Shown here piece by piece: positions 7,790 to 17,190 of a DNA stretch of 64,000 nucleotides. Under the pieces are notes generated by a model that worked only from the letters and a program-made list of their open reading frames with translations, was not told where the DNA came from and made no database searches. Where the stretch lies: contig DITE01000064.1 of the NCBI GenBank assembly GCA_002422725.1, positions 1-64,000 of the forward strand, read 5' to 3'. Each line of letters starts with the position of its first letter. The first letter of the stretch is position 1. The stretch comes from Bacteroidales bacterium UBA6192 (lineage in GTDB: Bacteria > Bacteroidota > Bacteroidia > Bacteroidales > F082). Position numbers and translations under genes: made by a program.

Positions 7790-9067
7790 TTATTTATCCT
7801 TGTAAAAAACATTCAATAACATGGTGGGGGTTCCTTGAAAATGAATCATATTGTCAGAATTGGTTGAATACAAGTTTGAGCCTTTAGCATAGTAGTAAAT
7901 ACCAGAGTCGGGGTTTTGTTTTAAGGCATCCAGGAAACCATCACCAGAAGCAATTACTGATAATTGTCCGGGGTTCAAATTCCATACTGCCACCTGATTT
8001 TCACCTGTCAGCAGCAGTTTCTGAGTTGAAATTTTAGAAATATTTTGAATTTTGCTGAACTGCAATTGCCCAATTAAGCTCGTTTGAAGCGTTGATTTAT
8101 TAAATGTACTAAAACTCACTTCTCCTTCATTCTGATGCACCAGAATGATATTGTAGTTATCCGTACCAGTCAGAATACCAACGATGCCCATATCGAGATG
8201 GAAGCTTCTGAACAACTGCAAAGTATTGGTGTAAAACAAGCTTAAAACCTGCGGCTGTGTTATGTTTGAACGTTGCGCCAAAAATACATAATCTTCATCC
8301 ATAAATATGTTTGAGGGAATTTTACCTTCATTTAGCTGATTCACTTCAACTGTCGCTCCGGTCAGTGCATGAAACATCCTGAATCTGCCCGATTTCTCAA
8401 CAACAACAATTTTATCACCATGAAGGTGAAAATCAGTAAACTCTGCATCAGGCATTGGAGCAACAAATTCCCAAAGCAGATTACCCTCTGGAAACAACCT
8501 TGCCTGAAGACGCGAAGGATAGTCAGTAATTAAATAAAAAATACCACTTGTTCCACCCGAAAGCATTTTTACAATGGAGGATGGAATAGTTAATAATTTT
8601 TCTGCCTGGCTTGAGCCATATTCCAATCGGTGTAAATTGAAAACATCGCCTGATTTTTCACCGATCAATATCTCAAAATGTCCGTCAATGTTGGTTTCTA
8701 TGAAAGCCTGGAGGTACTTATTTTTCGTGTTTGAGCCATCCGTTGCATGAACATACAGTAAAACATCCTGTATTGTTATACCGGTTGCATCGAAACTAAA
8801 CTCGATAATTGTGTCATTCACTCCAGGATATAACTCAACCCCTTGAATTACCGGTACATGATTCAAATCGACTATTCCCAGCTTTACTCTTTGTAAATTA
8901 TTGTTATCAGACACCCGAACCTTAAAAGCGATGGATTTTTCATAATAAACATGTCCTGATTCGGGTTCAAGAAACTCAACTACAGGTGAAACAGCATCTC
9001 CTTCCTTTTTACAGGATAAAAGAAAAGTTAAAAAAAACAACATCATCGTTAGGGCACGAACTTGCAT
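7790..9067 (-). CDS. Lipoprotein with an N-terminal Ig-like domain and a probable beta-propeller
   Basis: A 425-residue predicted lipoprotein: the signal peptide ends at the lipobox LLSC (about residue 19). Residues 25-125 resemble an Ig-like domain (VEFLEPESGHVYYEKSIAFKV begins such a pattern and DVLLYVHATDGSNT closes it). The remainder alternates short beta strands at about 40-residue spacing, as in a propeller. No enzymatic motif is visible and I do not recognise the family. It would be surface or periplasmic. It is divergent from the exonuclease gene and followed two bases later by mnmD. A role in binding or sensing an extracellular ligand is possible but not shown. Confidence 0.75.
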   Translation of the reverse strand: MQVRALTMMLFFLTFLLSCKKEGDAVSPVVEFLEPESGHVYYEKSIAFKVRVSDNNNLQRVKLGIVDLNHVPVIQGVELYPGVNDTIIEFSFDATGITIQDVLLYVHATDGSNTKNKYLQAFIETNIDGHFEILIGEKSGDVFNLHRLEYGSSQAEKLLTIPSSIVKMLSGGTSGIFYLITDYPSRLQARLFPEGNLLWEFVAPMPDAEFTDFHLHGDKIVVVEKSGRFRMFHALTGATVEVNQLNEGKIPSNIFMDEDYVFLAQRSNITQPQVLSLFYTNTLQLFRSFHLDMGIVGILTGTDNYNIILVHQNEGEVSFSTFNKSTLQTSLIGQLQFSKIQNISKISTQKLLLTGENQVAVWNLNPGQLSVIASGDGFLDALKQNPDSGIYYYAKGSNLYSTNSDNMIHFQGTPTMLLNVFYKDK

Positions 9068-9092
9068 ATAACATTCACAATAATTATCTTTG
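9062..9092 (+). promoter_or_regulatory. Promoter of the exonuclease gene
   Basis: TTG at 9062-9064, a 20-base spacer, and TATCTTTG at 9085-9092 fit the Bacteroidota -33/-7 pattern. The expected transcript starts near 9098, leaving a leader of about 40 bases before ATG 9139. The -33 element overlaps the first codons of the divergent lipoprotein gene. Confidence 0.55.
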
Positions 9093-9138
9093 GCTAAAAT
9101 AACAAATCTATTGATCTAAGCCCAATACCTTAAGCGTC

Positions 9139-9849
9139 ATGTTCAACAATTTAAACTTATCACATGTCTTGTTCATCGACATTGAAACTGTTCCAATGCA
9201 TGCTACCTATGATGGATTATCGGACAGAATGAAAAAACTATGGGACAAAAAGGCTTCACACCTGCGCACTAATGAGCAAACAAGTCCGGAAGCATTATAC
9301 GACAGGGCTGGAATTTATGCCGAATTTGGAAAAATCATTTGTATCTCCGTTGGCTATTTTAATGGCAGTGAATTTAGGATCAAGTCATTCTATGGCGATG
9401 AAGAAAAAATACTACTGGAAGACTTTGCAGAATTGCTTAACCGGCATTTCAGTCAGGCAGAAAACCTTCTGTGTGCCCACAATGGCAAAGAATTCGATTT
9501 TCCCTATATCGCCCGCAGAATGCTGGTCAATGGTATTGAACTTCCCTATATGTTGCAACTTTCTGGTAAAAAACCCTGGGAAATTCGTCATATCGACACG
9601 ATGGAACTCTGGAAATTTGGAGATTATAAGAATTATACTTCATTGGAATTGCTCACGGCTATCTTTGAGATTCCAACACCTAAAGATGACATAGACGGCA
9701 GCATGGTCGGGAGTATTTATTGGCAGGAAAAAGACCTTAACCGCATCAAAGTTTATTGTCAGAAAGATGTATTAGCTATTGCCCAACTAATGAAACGTTA
9801 CCTTAATCAGCCACTGATAAAGGAAGAATCTGTTGTTTTTATTGATTAA
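9139..9849 (+). CDS. PolB-like 3'-5' exonuclease (DEDDy family, stand-alone)
   Basis: A 236-residue stand-alone exonuclease of the DnaQ-like superfamily. All three motifs are visible: Exo I FIDIETVP (D14, E16), Exo II LCAHNGKEFDFPYIARR (about residues 112-128) and Exo III YCQKDVLAIAQL (about 210-221), where Tyr replaces His, which makes it DEDDy. The segment GKIICISVGYF and WEIRHIDTMELWKFGDYKN match the PolB-exo2 group of Bacteroidota and Proteobacteria. It would degrade single-stranded 3' ends, presumably in DNA repair or replication. The next gene, 32 bases downstream, is another predicted nuclease, so the pair may act together. Confidence 0.85.
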   Translation: MFNNLNLSHVLFIDIETVPMHATYDGLSDRMKKLWDKKASHLRTNEQTSPEALYDRAGIYAEFGKIICISVGYFNGSEFRIKSFYGDEEKILLEDFAELLNRHFSQAENLLCAHNGKEFDFPYIARRMLVNGIELPYMLQLSGKKPWEIRHIDTMELWKFGDYKNYTSLELLTAIFEIPTPKDDIDGSMVGSIYWQEKDLNRIKVYCQKDVLAIAQLMKRYLNQPLIKEESVVFID

Positions 9850-9881
9850 CTTTACATACCATCCGAAAACTCGCAAAATTC

Positions 9882-11312
9882 ATGGGCAAGCATGTGCTCT
9901 CCAAATCAACATATATTCGTGGCCTTCAATGTCAGAAATCGCTGTATTTGAATAAGCACAGGCCTTTTCTGCGCGATAAACTTTCCCCAGAACAACTTGC
10001 ACGATTCAGACGAGGCACCAATGTGGGAGTTTTAGCTCGCGAGTTGTTTCCGGGAGGTGTTGATATGAGCCCAAAGTCTCCGTCGCAATACCAAAGCAAG
10101 GTAATTGATACCTTAAATGCCCTGCAGAACCCTCTCGTAAATGTTATTTATGAAGCTGTATTTCAGCACGATGATGTGCTTGTCATGCTGGATATACTTG
10201 TCAGAAACAATACACACTGGCAAGCCTATGAGGTGAAAAGCTCACTTGCATTGTCAGCAACATATTATGCTGACGCAGCTTTACAATACTATGTCATTGC
10301 TGGTGCAGGTGTCGAACTTGACGACTTTTCAATGATCTATGTGAACCGTGACTATATTTTTCAGGATAAGCTTGATCTGGAAAAATTGTTTGTTCATCAA
10401 AGTGTTTTATCAACCGTGAAGGAGAAACTGGCAGAGACTCAAAAACAGATTGAAGTTTCAAAGCAGACTTTGATGTTGAAAAACGCTCCTGATGTTTCAA
10501 TAGGGACGCATTGCAATTTGCCATACCCTTGTGATTTTCAAGGACTTTGTTGGAAAAAAGTGGAATCAAACAGCATCCTGAGTTTGACTGCTTTTGAGGA
10601 GGAGGATCTTTTTAACTGGTTTCATAAAAAAATTCAGACTGAAAGTTTAAAAGCCAACACCCATGCTCCGGTTCAGTTAAATCAGCTTGAAGCCTTAATC
10701 CTTAACCTGCCTGTCTACGACAAAGAAGGATTATGCATAGCCATGAACAAGTTACATGAAACCAAGCTTTTATTTATGGATATCATTTTTGTAAAGCCTG
10801 CTATTCCTGTCATAAATGGTTGTCGACCCTATCAACCCTTACCTCTGACAATGAGTGTTGTATTTGAAAATAACGAAAGTCAGGTTTTGTTTTTTGAACC
10901 AACGATGACCGATGTTCAGCTATTTATTGACAAACTTGATTGCTTGTTGGGCAACAATCAATTGTTTATGCTTTTTAACAAGCGCGATTTAATTGATTTT
11001 TTCAACAAATGGCAGACTTCCTTTGATGAGAAATATGCAAAAAAAATATTCAAAATTGCCGAAAACACAATTGACTTGTTGTCGATACTTGAATCGGTTC
11101 ATTTTTTCTTTCCTGGAATGGGCAGAAACCCGGACATAATTACCCTTTTCAAATATTGCATTGATACCTCTGCATATCTTCCTGACAGACATTGGATTGC
11201 CGGCCAGATAGCTGACAAAACAGACTCCAAAGAAAAAGCCCTCTTTTCAAGCCAAATCGGCTCATTTGCATTACGGTTGAAGGAATTATTTTTATACTTT
11301 AGCAAGAATTAA
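9882..11312 (+). CDS. DUF2779-like protein: PD-(D/E)XK iron-sulfur nuclease with a degenerate C-terminal domain
   Basis: A 476-residue protein in two parts. The N-terminal half (1-230) looks like a Cas4-type PD-(D/E)XK nuclease: C17 in RGLQCQKS, an acidic residue in VMLDILVR, EVKSS near residue 116, and a distal Cys cluster HCNLPYPCDFQGLCW near 210-224, giving four cysteines as for a [4Fe-4S] cluster. The C-terminal half (about 270-476) resembles DUF2779, which normally begins with an LDFET motif followed by AIP and PYQQ. Here it reads FMDIIFVKPAIP and RPYQPLPL, so the acid after D is lost, and the later YN..FE motif reads FNKRDL. That half therefore seems to keep the fold but not the catalytic acids. 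It follows the DEDDy exonuclease by 32 bases. Confidence 0.72.
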   Translation: MGKHVLSKSTYIRGLQCQKSLYLNKHRPFLRDKLSPEQLARFRRGTNVGVLARELFPGGVDMSPKSPSQYQSKVIDTLNALQNPLVNVIYEAVFQHDDVLVMLDILVRNNTHWQAYEVKSSLALSATYYADAALQYYVIAGAGVELDDFSMIYVNRDYIFQDKLDLEKLFVHQSVLSTVKEKLAETQKQIEVSKQTLMLKNAPDVSIGTHCNLPYPCDFQGLCWKKVESNSILSLTAFEEEDLFNWFHKKIQTESLKANTHAPVQLNQLEALILNLPVYDKEGLCIAMNKLHETKLLFMDIIFVKPAIPVINGCRPYQPLPLTMSVVFENNESQVLFFEPTMTDVQLFIDKLDCLLGNNQLFMLFNKRDLIDFFNKWQTSFDEKYAKKIFKIAENTIDLLSILESVHFFFPGMGRNPDIITLFKYCIDTSAYLPDRHWIAGQIADKTDSKEKALFSSQIGSFALRLKELFLYFSKN

Positions 11313-11342
11313 TTTTATCAATCAACCATGCCAAGTTGAAGT

Positions 11343-14300
11343 ATGAGTAAGATAATACGATGCTGCATTTTATTACTCATTATATCCATATTTAGTGGGG
11401 TAAATGGAAGATTATTTTGTCAGGTTGATTACAGATTTGAACACATTAGCAAAGAAGATGGGCTGAGTCAGGGTACCATCAATGACATTTTCGAAGCCAG
11501 TAACGGCCTGATGTGGTTTGGCACCAACGATGGGTTAAACCGTTACGATGGCAAGCAGATTGTTGTATACAGAAGAAATCATGTTGTGCCCAATAGTTTA
11601 CCAAACAACAATATACTAAGCATTAATCAGGATAAAGACGACAGGCTCTGGATTGGTACGATGGGAAACGGTTTATGTTTTCTTGACCCTGTGAAGAACA
11701 CTTTTCATAATTTTGATATCTTAGTGAACGACACCAATACAATTGATATAGGTGAAAACGTTTATGGTCTGTCGTATGACAGCCAAAATAATATTCTCTG
11801 GGCAGGCAGCAACAAAGGAGTAGCCAGACTCGATCTGGACGATCACTCCTTGTCGTTTTTCGACTTTTTGACTACAGCAATTGATTCATTGTATGTTGGC
11901 AACGTCTATAGTATACTCGCTCAAGATAGTTTGGTTTGGATTGGAACCGACAAAGGTGGATTGATCAGGTATGATACGCATGATAGTAGTTTTGTGTCAA
12001 TTCCAATTGTTGGGGATAGATTCTTTATGGAAGACAAACAACACAGGGGAACAATCACCCGAATTGTCTCACTTAAAAACGGGCAAATCTGGGTGGCGAG
12101 TTATGGCGATTTTATACTGTATTATGATCAGGAGAACCAAGTTCTAAAAAAAATATTACCTCCTGCCGAGCATTTATACTATTCTACTGCACATTTCACA
12201 AGAGGTATCGGATTGGTTGGCGACACAGCTATCTGGTGCTCTACAACAGGTGCCGGAGTCTTTATGTATAACCTGAAATCAGAACAAATTAATGTGCTGT
12301 ATGCTGATCAAAACAATCCAAATAGTATTAGCTCAAACAGTATTAAAACTATTTATCCGGATAAAAACGGAGGAGTCTGGCTGGGTGATAATGGACACGG
12401 CTTGAATTATTATTACCCAGTGAATAAAAACATAAAACACCTAAGCCCAAGTGCTAAAGGCTCCTCGGGTCTCACTTTTAAAAGTGTACGAAGAATTTAC
12501 AAAGACGAAAACGGGTTTCTTTGGGTCGGAGGTTACGGTGGACTCAACGCATTCGATAAAAATTTTCAACAAGTAATTGTTAATCAAAACATTTCAAATG
12601 CCTATTACATTCATCCTGATCCGGTTGATAAGTCCATATTATGGATTGGTATTGAGGGTGGCGGATTGAACAAAATCAGAAAATCAGACGGAGTTCAGAT
12701 ACAAACTATTCAAACATTAGGAATTAATTCTAATTCAGGAATTTACGGCAATAGTGTTTATTGTATTCAAGATAAAAATCAAGATGAACTTTGGGTAGGA
12801 ACAGAAAGTGGGCTGAATGCATACAACAAAAAAGACGGATCAAACAGGGTTATCAAACATGATCCCTCAAACGAATTCTCAATCCCGGCAGGCAGAATAC
12901 GGGTGATTTTCTCTGATTCGAAAAACCGCACATGGGTTGGCACTCTCGGAGGAGGGTTGGCATATATGAATAACAACAGTTTCATTTTCAACAACTTCAA
13001 ACACGATCTGAATGATCATACATCAATCAGTTCCAATATTATCTATAGTGTGTTTGAGTCCAAAGGGGGCAAGATATATATTGGGACTGATAATGGATTA
13101 AACATCTATAATGAGAAGACCTATGAATTCAAACAAATAAGTACGACCGATGGGTTGGTCAATGACGTTGTATATGGCATTCTTGAAGACACTCATGCAA
13201 ACCTCTGGCTAAGCACTAATGAAGGGATAAGTTGTTATAACCCAATCACCAATACTTTCAGAAATTATGACCAGGAAGATGGTTTGCAAGCCAATGAATT
13301 TAATAGTGGCGCTTATTTTCAGGATATTGATGGCAATTTATATTTTGGGGGGGTTAATGGTGTCAGTATTTTTCAACCTGCTGAACTGCGGAACAATTAT
13401 CTGGAACCAAAAATAGTCTTTACACAGCTCAAAATTGCCAATGAGACGGCCATTATTGATCCTCCAATAACCAAAGCCCGTGAAATCAGATTGGACTATT
13501 ATAATCAATCTTTTTCACTTGAGTTTGCTGCTCTAAATTATTATAAACCAAAGAAAAATCAATATGCTTACCGTATTAAGGAGATTCAGGAAAAATGGAT
13601 CCATCTCGGTAATCAGAGCAACATTGAAATTGCAAATCTAGGTTACGGAGAGTTTACGATTCAGGTAATTGGTTCTAATAATGATGGGATCTGGAATTAT
13701 GAAGGAGCCTCCCTTAAAATCATTATACCCCCTCCTTACTGGGCACAATTGTGGTTTAGATTTTTAGCTGCAATTTTCATCATTTTCATTATTGCTTCTG
13801 TATTTCTATTGAGGATCAGAAGTATGGCAAACAAGCGAAAAAAACTTCAACGCGAAGTTGATATGCGGACCAAAGAGCTTAAAGAAGCAAATGAGCAATT
13901 AAAGAGTGAAATAGAGACACGACTCAAAACTGAAGTTCAATTACTGACAGCCAATCAAACAAAGGACCGGTTTTTTTCAATTATTGCACATGACTTAAAA
14001 AGCCCTTTTAATTCGTTGCTTGGGCTAACTGAAATGCTAAATAATGAATTTGACAGCTTTAACGATGATGAAGTTAAGGAGTTGATTTCCATTTTACGAA
14101 AAAGTATTGAAGATGTATACAATTTGCTTGAGAACCTGTTAAATTGGTCAATAACACAAAGAGGGCTTTTAAGTCTGCACAAAGAGGAAATCAACTTCCC
14201 CGATCTGTTAACCGAAGTGTTTCAGTGGCTTTCGAATCAGGCAAAACATAAAAGCATTCAGCTTAAAAGTGATGTAAGCATTGCCACCACTGTCTATACT

Positions 14301-14645
14301 GATAAAAACAGTCTGAGTACAGTGATGAGGAACCTTGTCTCAAACGCAATCAAATATACTCCTTATGGAGGCAAAGTAATTGTTTCAACTTATGAAGATG
14401 AACTCAGTTTTTGTGTTTCGATATCAGATACAGGCGTTGGCATGACACAGGAAACTATTCAAAGATTGTTCAGAATTGATGAAAACATACAGACAAAAGG
14501 TACTGCAAATGAAAAGGGAACCGGACTTGGCCTGGTTCTTTGTCATGAGTTTGTAACTGCTAATGGAGGTTCAATCGGTGTGGAGAGCCAGCCCGGAAAA
14601 GGCACAACCTTTACTGTTCGACTGCCTAAAAAGATATTAACATAG
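11343..14645 (+). CDS. Two-component sensor histidine kinase with periplasmic propeller (no receiver or HTH domain)
   Basis: An 1100-residue membrane kinase. A signal peptide (1-27) is followed by a periplasmic two-component-regulator propeller: repeated blades with WFGTNDGLNRYD, LWIGTMGNGL, VWIGTDKGGL, LWVGTESGLN and similar, up to about residue 680. A Y_Y_Y domain follows, then one membrane span near 805-825 (FRFLAAIFIIFIIASVFLL). The cytoplasmic part has a coiled coil, HisKA with FFSIIAHDLKSPFNSLLG (His near 882), and HATPase_c with NLVSNAIKYTP, DTGVGM and GTGLGL. Unlike the hybrid HTCS proteins of Bacteroides polysaccharide loci, it stops after the ATPase, so a separate response regulator is needed; none is adjacent. 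Ligand unknown. Confidence 0.9.
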   Translation: MSKIIRCCILLLIISIFSGVNGRLFCQVDYRFEHISKEDGLSQGTINDIFEASNGLMWFGTNDGLNRYDGKQIVVYRRNHVVPNSLPNNNILSINQDKDDRLWIGTMGNGLCFLDPVKNTFHNFDILVNDTNTIDIGENVYGLSYDSQNNILWAGSNKGVARLDLDDHSLSFFDFLTTAIDSLYVGNVYSILAQDSLVWIGTDKGGLIRYDTHDSSFVSIPIVGDRFFMEDKQHRGTITRIVSLKNGQIWVASYGDFILYYDQENQVLKKILPPAEHLYYSTAHFTRGIGLVGDTAIWCSTTGAGVFMYNLKSEQINVLYADQNNPNSISSNSIKTIYPDKNGGVWLGDNGHGLNYYYPVNKNIKHLSPSAKGSSGLTFKSVRRIYKDENGFLWVGGYGGLNAFDKNFQQVIVNQNISNAYYIHPDPVDKSILWIGIEGGGLNKIRKSDGVQIQTIQTLGINSNSGIYGNSVYCIQDKNQDELWVGTESGLNAYNKKDGSNRVIKHDPSNEFSIPAGRIRVIFSDSKNRTWVGTLGGGLAYMNNNSFIFNNFKHDLNDHTSISSNIIYSVFESKGGKIYIGTDNGLNIYNEKTYEFKQISTTDGLVNDVVYGILEDTHANLWLSTNEGISCYNPITNTFRNYDQEDGLQANEFNSGAYFQDIDGNLYFGGVNGVSIFQPAELRNNYLEPKIVFTQLKIANETAIIDPPITKAREIRLDYYNQSFSLEFAALNYYKPKKNQYAYRIKEIQEKWIHLGNQSNIEIANLGYGEFTIQVIGSNNDGIWNYEGASLKIIIPPPYWAQLWFRFLAAIFIIFIIASVFLLRIRSMANKRKKLQREVDMRTKELKEANEQLKSEIETRLKTEVQLLTANQTKDRFFSIIAHDLKSPFNSLLGLTEMLNNEFDSFNDDEVKELISILRKSIEDVYNLLENLLNWSITQRGLLSLHKEEINFPDLLTEVFQWLSNQAKHKSIQLKSDVSIATTVYTDKNSLSTVMRNLVSNAIKYTPYGGKVIVSTYEDELSFCVSISDTGVGMTQETIQRLFRIDENIQTKGTANEKGTGLGLVLCHEFVTANGGSIGVESQPGKGTTFTVRLPKKILT

Positions 14646-14680
14646 AACAGTCGACCTGCATTAATTAGTAATTTTGAACA

Positions 14681-16213
14681 ATGGAGAGAAATACAAAAAG
14701 AGGTAGGTTACCTATAGCCAACGACACTGATCAACTGAAAGATATACTCATGCAACACGGTAGGGTACCTCCTCAGGCTACCGATCTCGAAGATGTTGTG
14801 CTTGGAGCGATGATGCTCGAAAAAGATGCAGTCAATGCAGTGATTGATATATTAAAACCCGAGGTTTTTTACAAAGACAACCATCAGAAAATTTTTCAGT
14901 CGATTCAGAATTTATTCACGAAGTCTGAACCGATTGATATCCTCACTGTAACCAACGAGTTACGTAGTATGGGAGATCTCGATATCATCGGGGGGCCTTA
15001 TTATATATCCCAATTGACAAACCGGGTGGTTTCAGGTGCAAATGTGGAGTTTCATGCCCGTATTATTCTACAAAAACACATTCAAAGAGAGTTAATCCGG
15101 ATTTCGAGCGATATCATTAAAGAGGCATATGAAGACACAACTGATGTTTTCGACCTGCTTGACAAAGCCGAACAAGGCTTGTTTTCAGTTAGTGAAAGCA
15201 ACTTAAGACGTGGTTTCTTCAGTATGCCCGACCTGATTAAACTTGCCATACAGGATATTGAAAGCGCCCGAAATTCAGAAACAAACCTCAGGGGAGTACC
15301 TTCGGGCTATTCCGACCTAGACAGAATTACTTCAGGATGGCAAAAATCGGATCTGATTATTCTTGCTGCCCGCCCAAGTATGGGTAAAACAGCTTTTGCC
15401 CTGAATATTGCGCGAAATATCGTTGTTGAGTTCAATCGGCCTGCTGCCTTCTTCTCACTCGAAATGTCGTCAATACAATTGGTTACACGTCTCATTTCGA
15501 GCGAAACAATGTTGCCTGCCGACAAACTTCGTAAAGGTGATCTGGCCGAACACGAATGGCAGCAACTTCACACCAAGATTGTCCCTTTAATACAGTCAAA
15601 GTTATTTATTGATGATACACCCCAACTTTCGGTGTTTGAATTGAGAGCAAAATGCCGCCGTTTGAAACAACAACATGATATTCAAATGGTTTTTGTTGAT
15701 TATTTGCAGCTGATGACAACCGGAGGCGAAAACAAAGGGAACAGGGAACAGGAAATCAGCAACATCTCGAGATCCTTAAAAAGTCTGGCAAAAGAGCTTG
15801 ATATACCTGTACTTGCTCTGTCGCAACTTAGTCGTAATGTAGAAAGCAGACCAGGTTCAAAGAAACCTATTCTGTCTGACTTACGCGAATCAGGAGCCAT
15901 TGAGCAGGATGCGGATATGGTTATTTTCATTTACAGACCTGAGTATTACAATATTGTTGATGATGGCGAAGGACATGACACAAAAGGACTGGCAGTAATT
16001 AACATTGCAAAGCACCGTAATGGTAGATTAGGTGATGTTAACCTGAAATTTATTGGCCAATTCGCCCGATTTGTTGAAATGGATCCTAGTGAAAAACAAA
16101 GTAACCCACCCGATTTATCACCAAATAGTACATTTGAAAAACCAACACGTACGATTGGTTCACGAATGAATGATGATCGGGATTATGAGCCCAGAAATGA
16201 TGCAGATTATTAA
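14681..16213 (+). CDS. dnaB: Replicative DNA helicase DnaB
   Basis: A 510-residue hexameric helicase that unwinds the replication fork. The N-terminal domain starts at APQATDLEDVVLGAMMLE-like sequence (VPPQATDLEDVVLGAMM), and the RecA-like domain has Walker A AARPSMGKTAFALN, the FFSLEMSS segment, Walker B FVDYLQLM, the LSQLSRNVESR arginine-loop region and SDLRESGAIEQDADMVIFIYR. Length and motif order are normal and no intein is present. The C-terminal tail is polar and probably disordered. It lies 35 bases after the sensor kinase but is likely expressed independently. Confidence 0.97.
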   Translation: MERNTKRGRLPIANDTDQLKDILMQHGRVPPQATDLEDVVLGAMMLEKDAVNAVIDILKPEVFYKDNHQKIFQSIQNLFTKSEPIDILTVTNELRSMGDLDIIGGPYYISQLTNRVVSGANVEFHARIILQKHIQRELIRISSDIIKEAYEDTTDVFDLLDKAEQGLFSVSESNLRRGFFSMPDLIKLAIQDIESARNSETNLRGVPSGYSDLDRITSGWQKSDLIILAARPSMGKTAFALNIARNIVVEFNRPAAFFSLEMSSIQLVTRLISSETMLPADKLRKGDLAEHEWQQLHTKIVPLIQSKLFIDDTPQLSVFELRAKCRRLKQQHDIQMVFVDYLQLMTTGGENKGNREQEISNISRSLKSLAKELDIPVLALSQLSRNVESRPGSKKPILSDLRESGAIEQDADMVIFIYRPEYYNIVDDGEGHDTKGLAVINIAKHRNGRLGDVNLKFIGQFARFVEMDPSEKQSNPPDLSPNSTFEKPTRTIGSRMNDDRDYEPRNDADY

Positions 16214-16316
16214 GTTTAGATATTTTATTAATTTATAATTAATCAGTTACAAAACTTTAGAGCTTTCAAGAATTTATCGATATATTCATTACACAAAAAC
16301 AAAATCCTTATAAGCC

Positions 16317-17141
16317 ATGATAAAATCAACCCACTTATTAGCATTTCTCGTGCTCATCATACCAGGCATGATAGTCGCACAAAAACCCGTTGAATTGTCT
16401 TACAAATTAAAAGAGGGACAACAATATTCACTTTCCATCAAAACGAATCAAACCATATCAATGGAAATGCAGGGTCAAACGATGGTTCTCAAACAGAACA
16501 GCGAAATATTCCAGGATTTGTTGGTTAAAAAAGTTGATGAGAATAAAAATTTCACACTTGACATAACCTACAAAAAGGTGAAACTGAATCAGAATGCGAT
16601 GGGTATGGATATAAGTTATGATTCTGAGAAGCCGGATGAATCCGGCAACCCGATGGCTAAACAAGTAGGCGAAGCACTAAACAAAATAGTAGGATCAACT
16701 GTGACAACGGAAATGGATAGGTTTGGCAATGCCATCAAAAATAATATCAGTGAAGTCATGGCAGAGAATCAATCGGTTTCGGGAATTGAAACCGGCATGT
16801 TGAATGTTTACCCTGACAAAAAAATTAAGATTGGAGACACCTGGGAAGTATCTGTAAAACCTGATCCTCAGAGTGACTTTGTGATCGTATCGGTCTATAA
16901 ACTTGATGAAATGAAGGGAAAGAATGCCCAGATAAGTTTTGAAGGAGTGATTACAGGCACTGAAATGCGGGGACAAAAAGCAAGTATTCAAGGCACTATG
17001 AGCGGAAAAACACAGGTTGAACTCGCCACCGGATGGGTTATCTCTTCGAGTATTAACCAGGAAATGGAGATGGAAATGGAACAGGAAGGCATGAAAATGC
17101 CCATGAAACTGAGTAGCTTTATTGAAATGAACTCGAAGTAA
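16317..17141 (+). CDS. Secreted DUF6263-like protein
   Basis: A 274-residue exported protein: signal peptide MIKSTHLLAFLVLIIPGMIVAQ, cleaved near residue 22. The mature part is a regular series of amphipathic beta strands with a central IKIGDTWEV segment and Met-rich patches (EMEMEMEQEGMKMPMKL near the C terminus). The overall pattern, L-Y-K-GQ-Y near the start and KIGDTW in the middle, is what I know from DUF6263 proteins of Bacteroidota, whose function is unknown. It stands alone: dnaB is 100 bases upstream and a shared terminator separates it from convergent sucC. Confidence 0.65.
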   Translation: MIKSTHLLAFLVLIIPGMIVAQKPVELSYKLKEGQQYSLSIKTNQTISMEMQGQTMVLKQNSEIFQDLLVKKVDENKNFTLDITYKKVKLNQNAMGMDISYDSEKPDESGNPMAKQVGEALNKIVGSTVTTEMDRFGNAIKNNISEVMAENQSVSGIETGMLNVYPDKKIKIGDTWEVSVKPDPQSDFVIVSVYKLDEMKGKNAQISFEGVITGTEMRGQKASIQGTMSGKTQVELATGWVISSSINQEMEMEMEQEGMKMPMKLSSFIEMNSK

Positions 17142-17160
17142 AATTAGTATTCGAAAAAAA

Positions 17161-17184
17161 ACCGGCCAGAAGCCGGTTTTTTTT
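17161..17184. terminator. Bidirectional terminator between the DUF6263-like gene and sucC
   Basis: ACCGGC-CAGAA-GCCGGT hairpin (17161-17177) flanked by an A run on the left and eight Ts on the right, so it can end transcription from both convergent genes. Confidence 0.9.
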
Positions 17185-17190
17185 ATTCAT

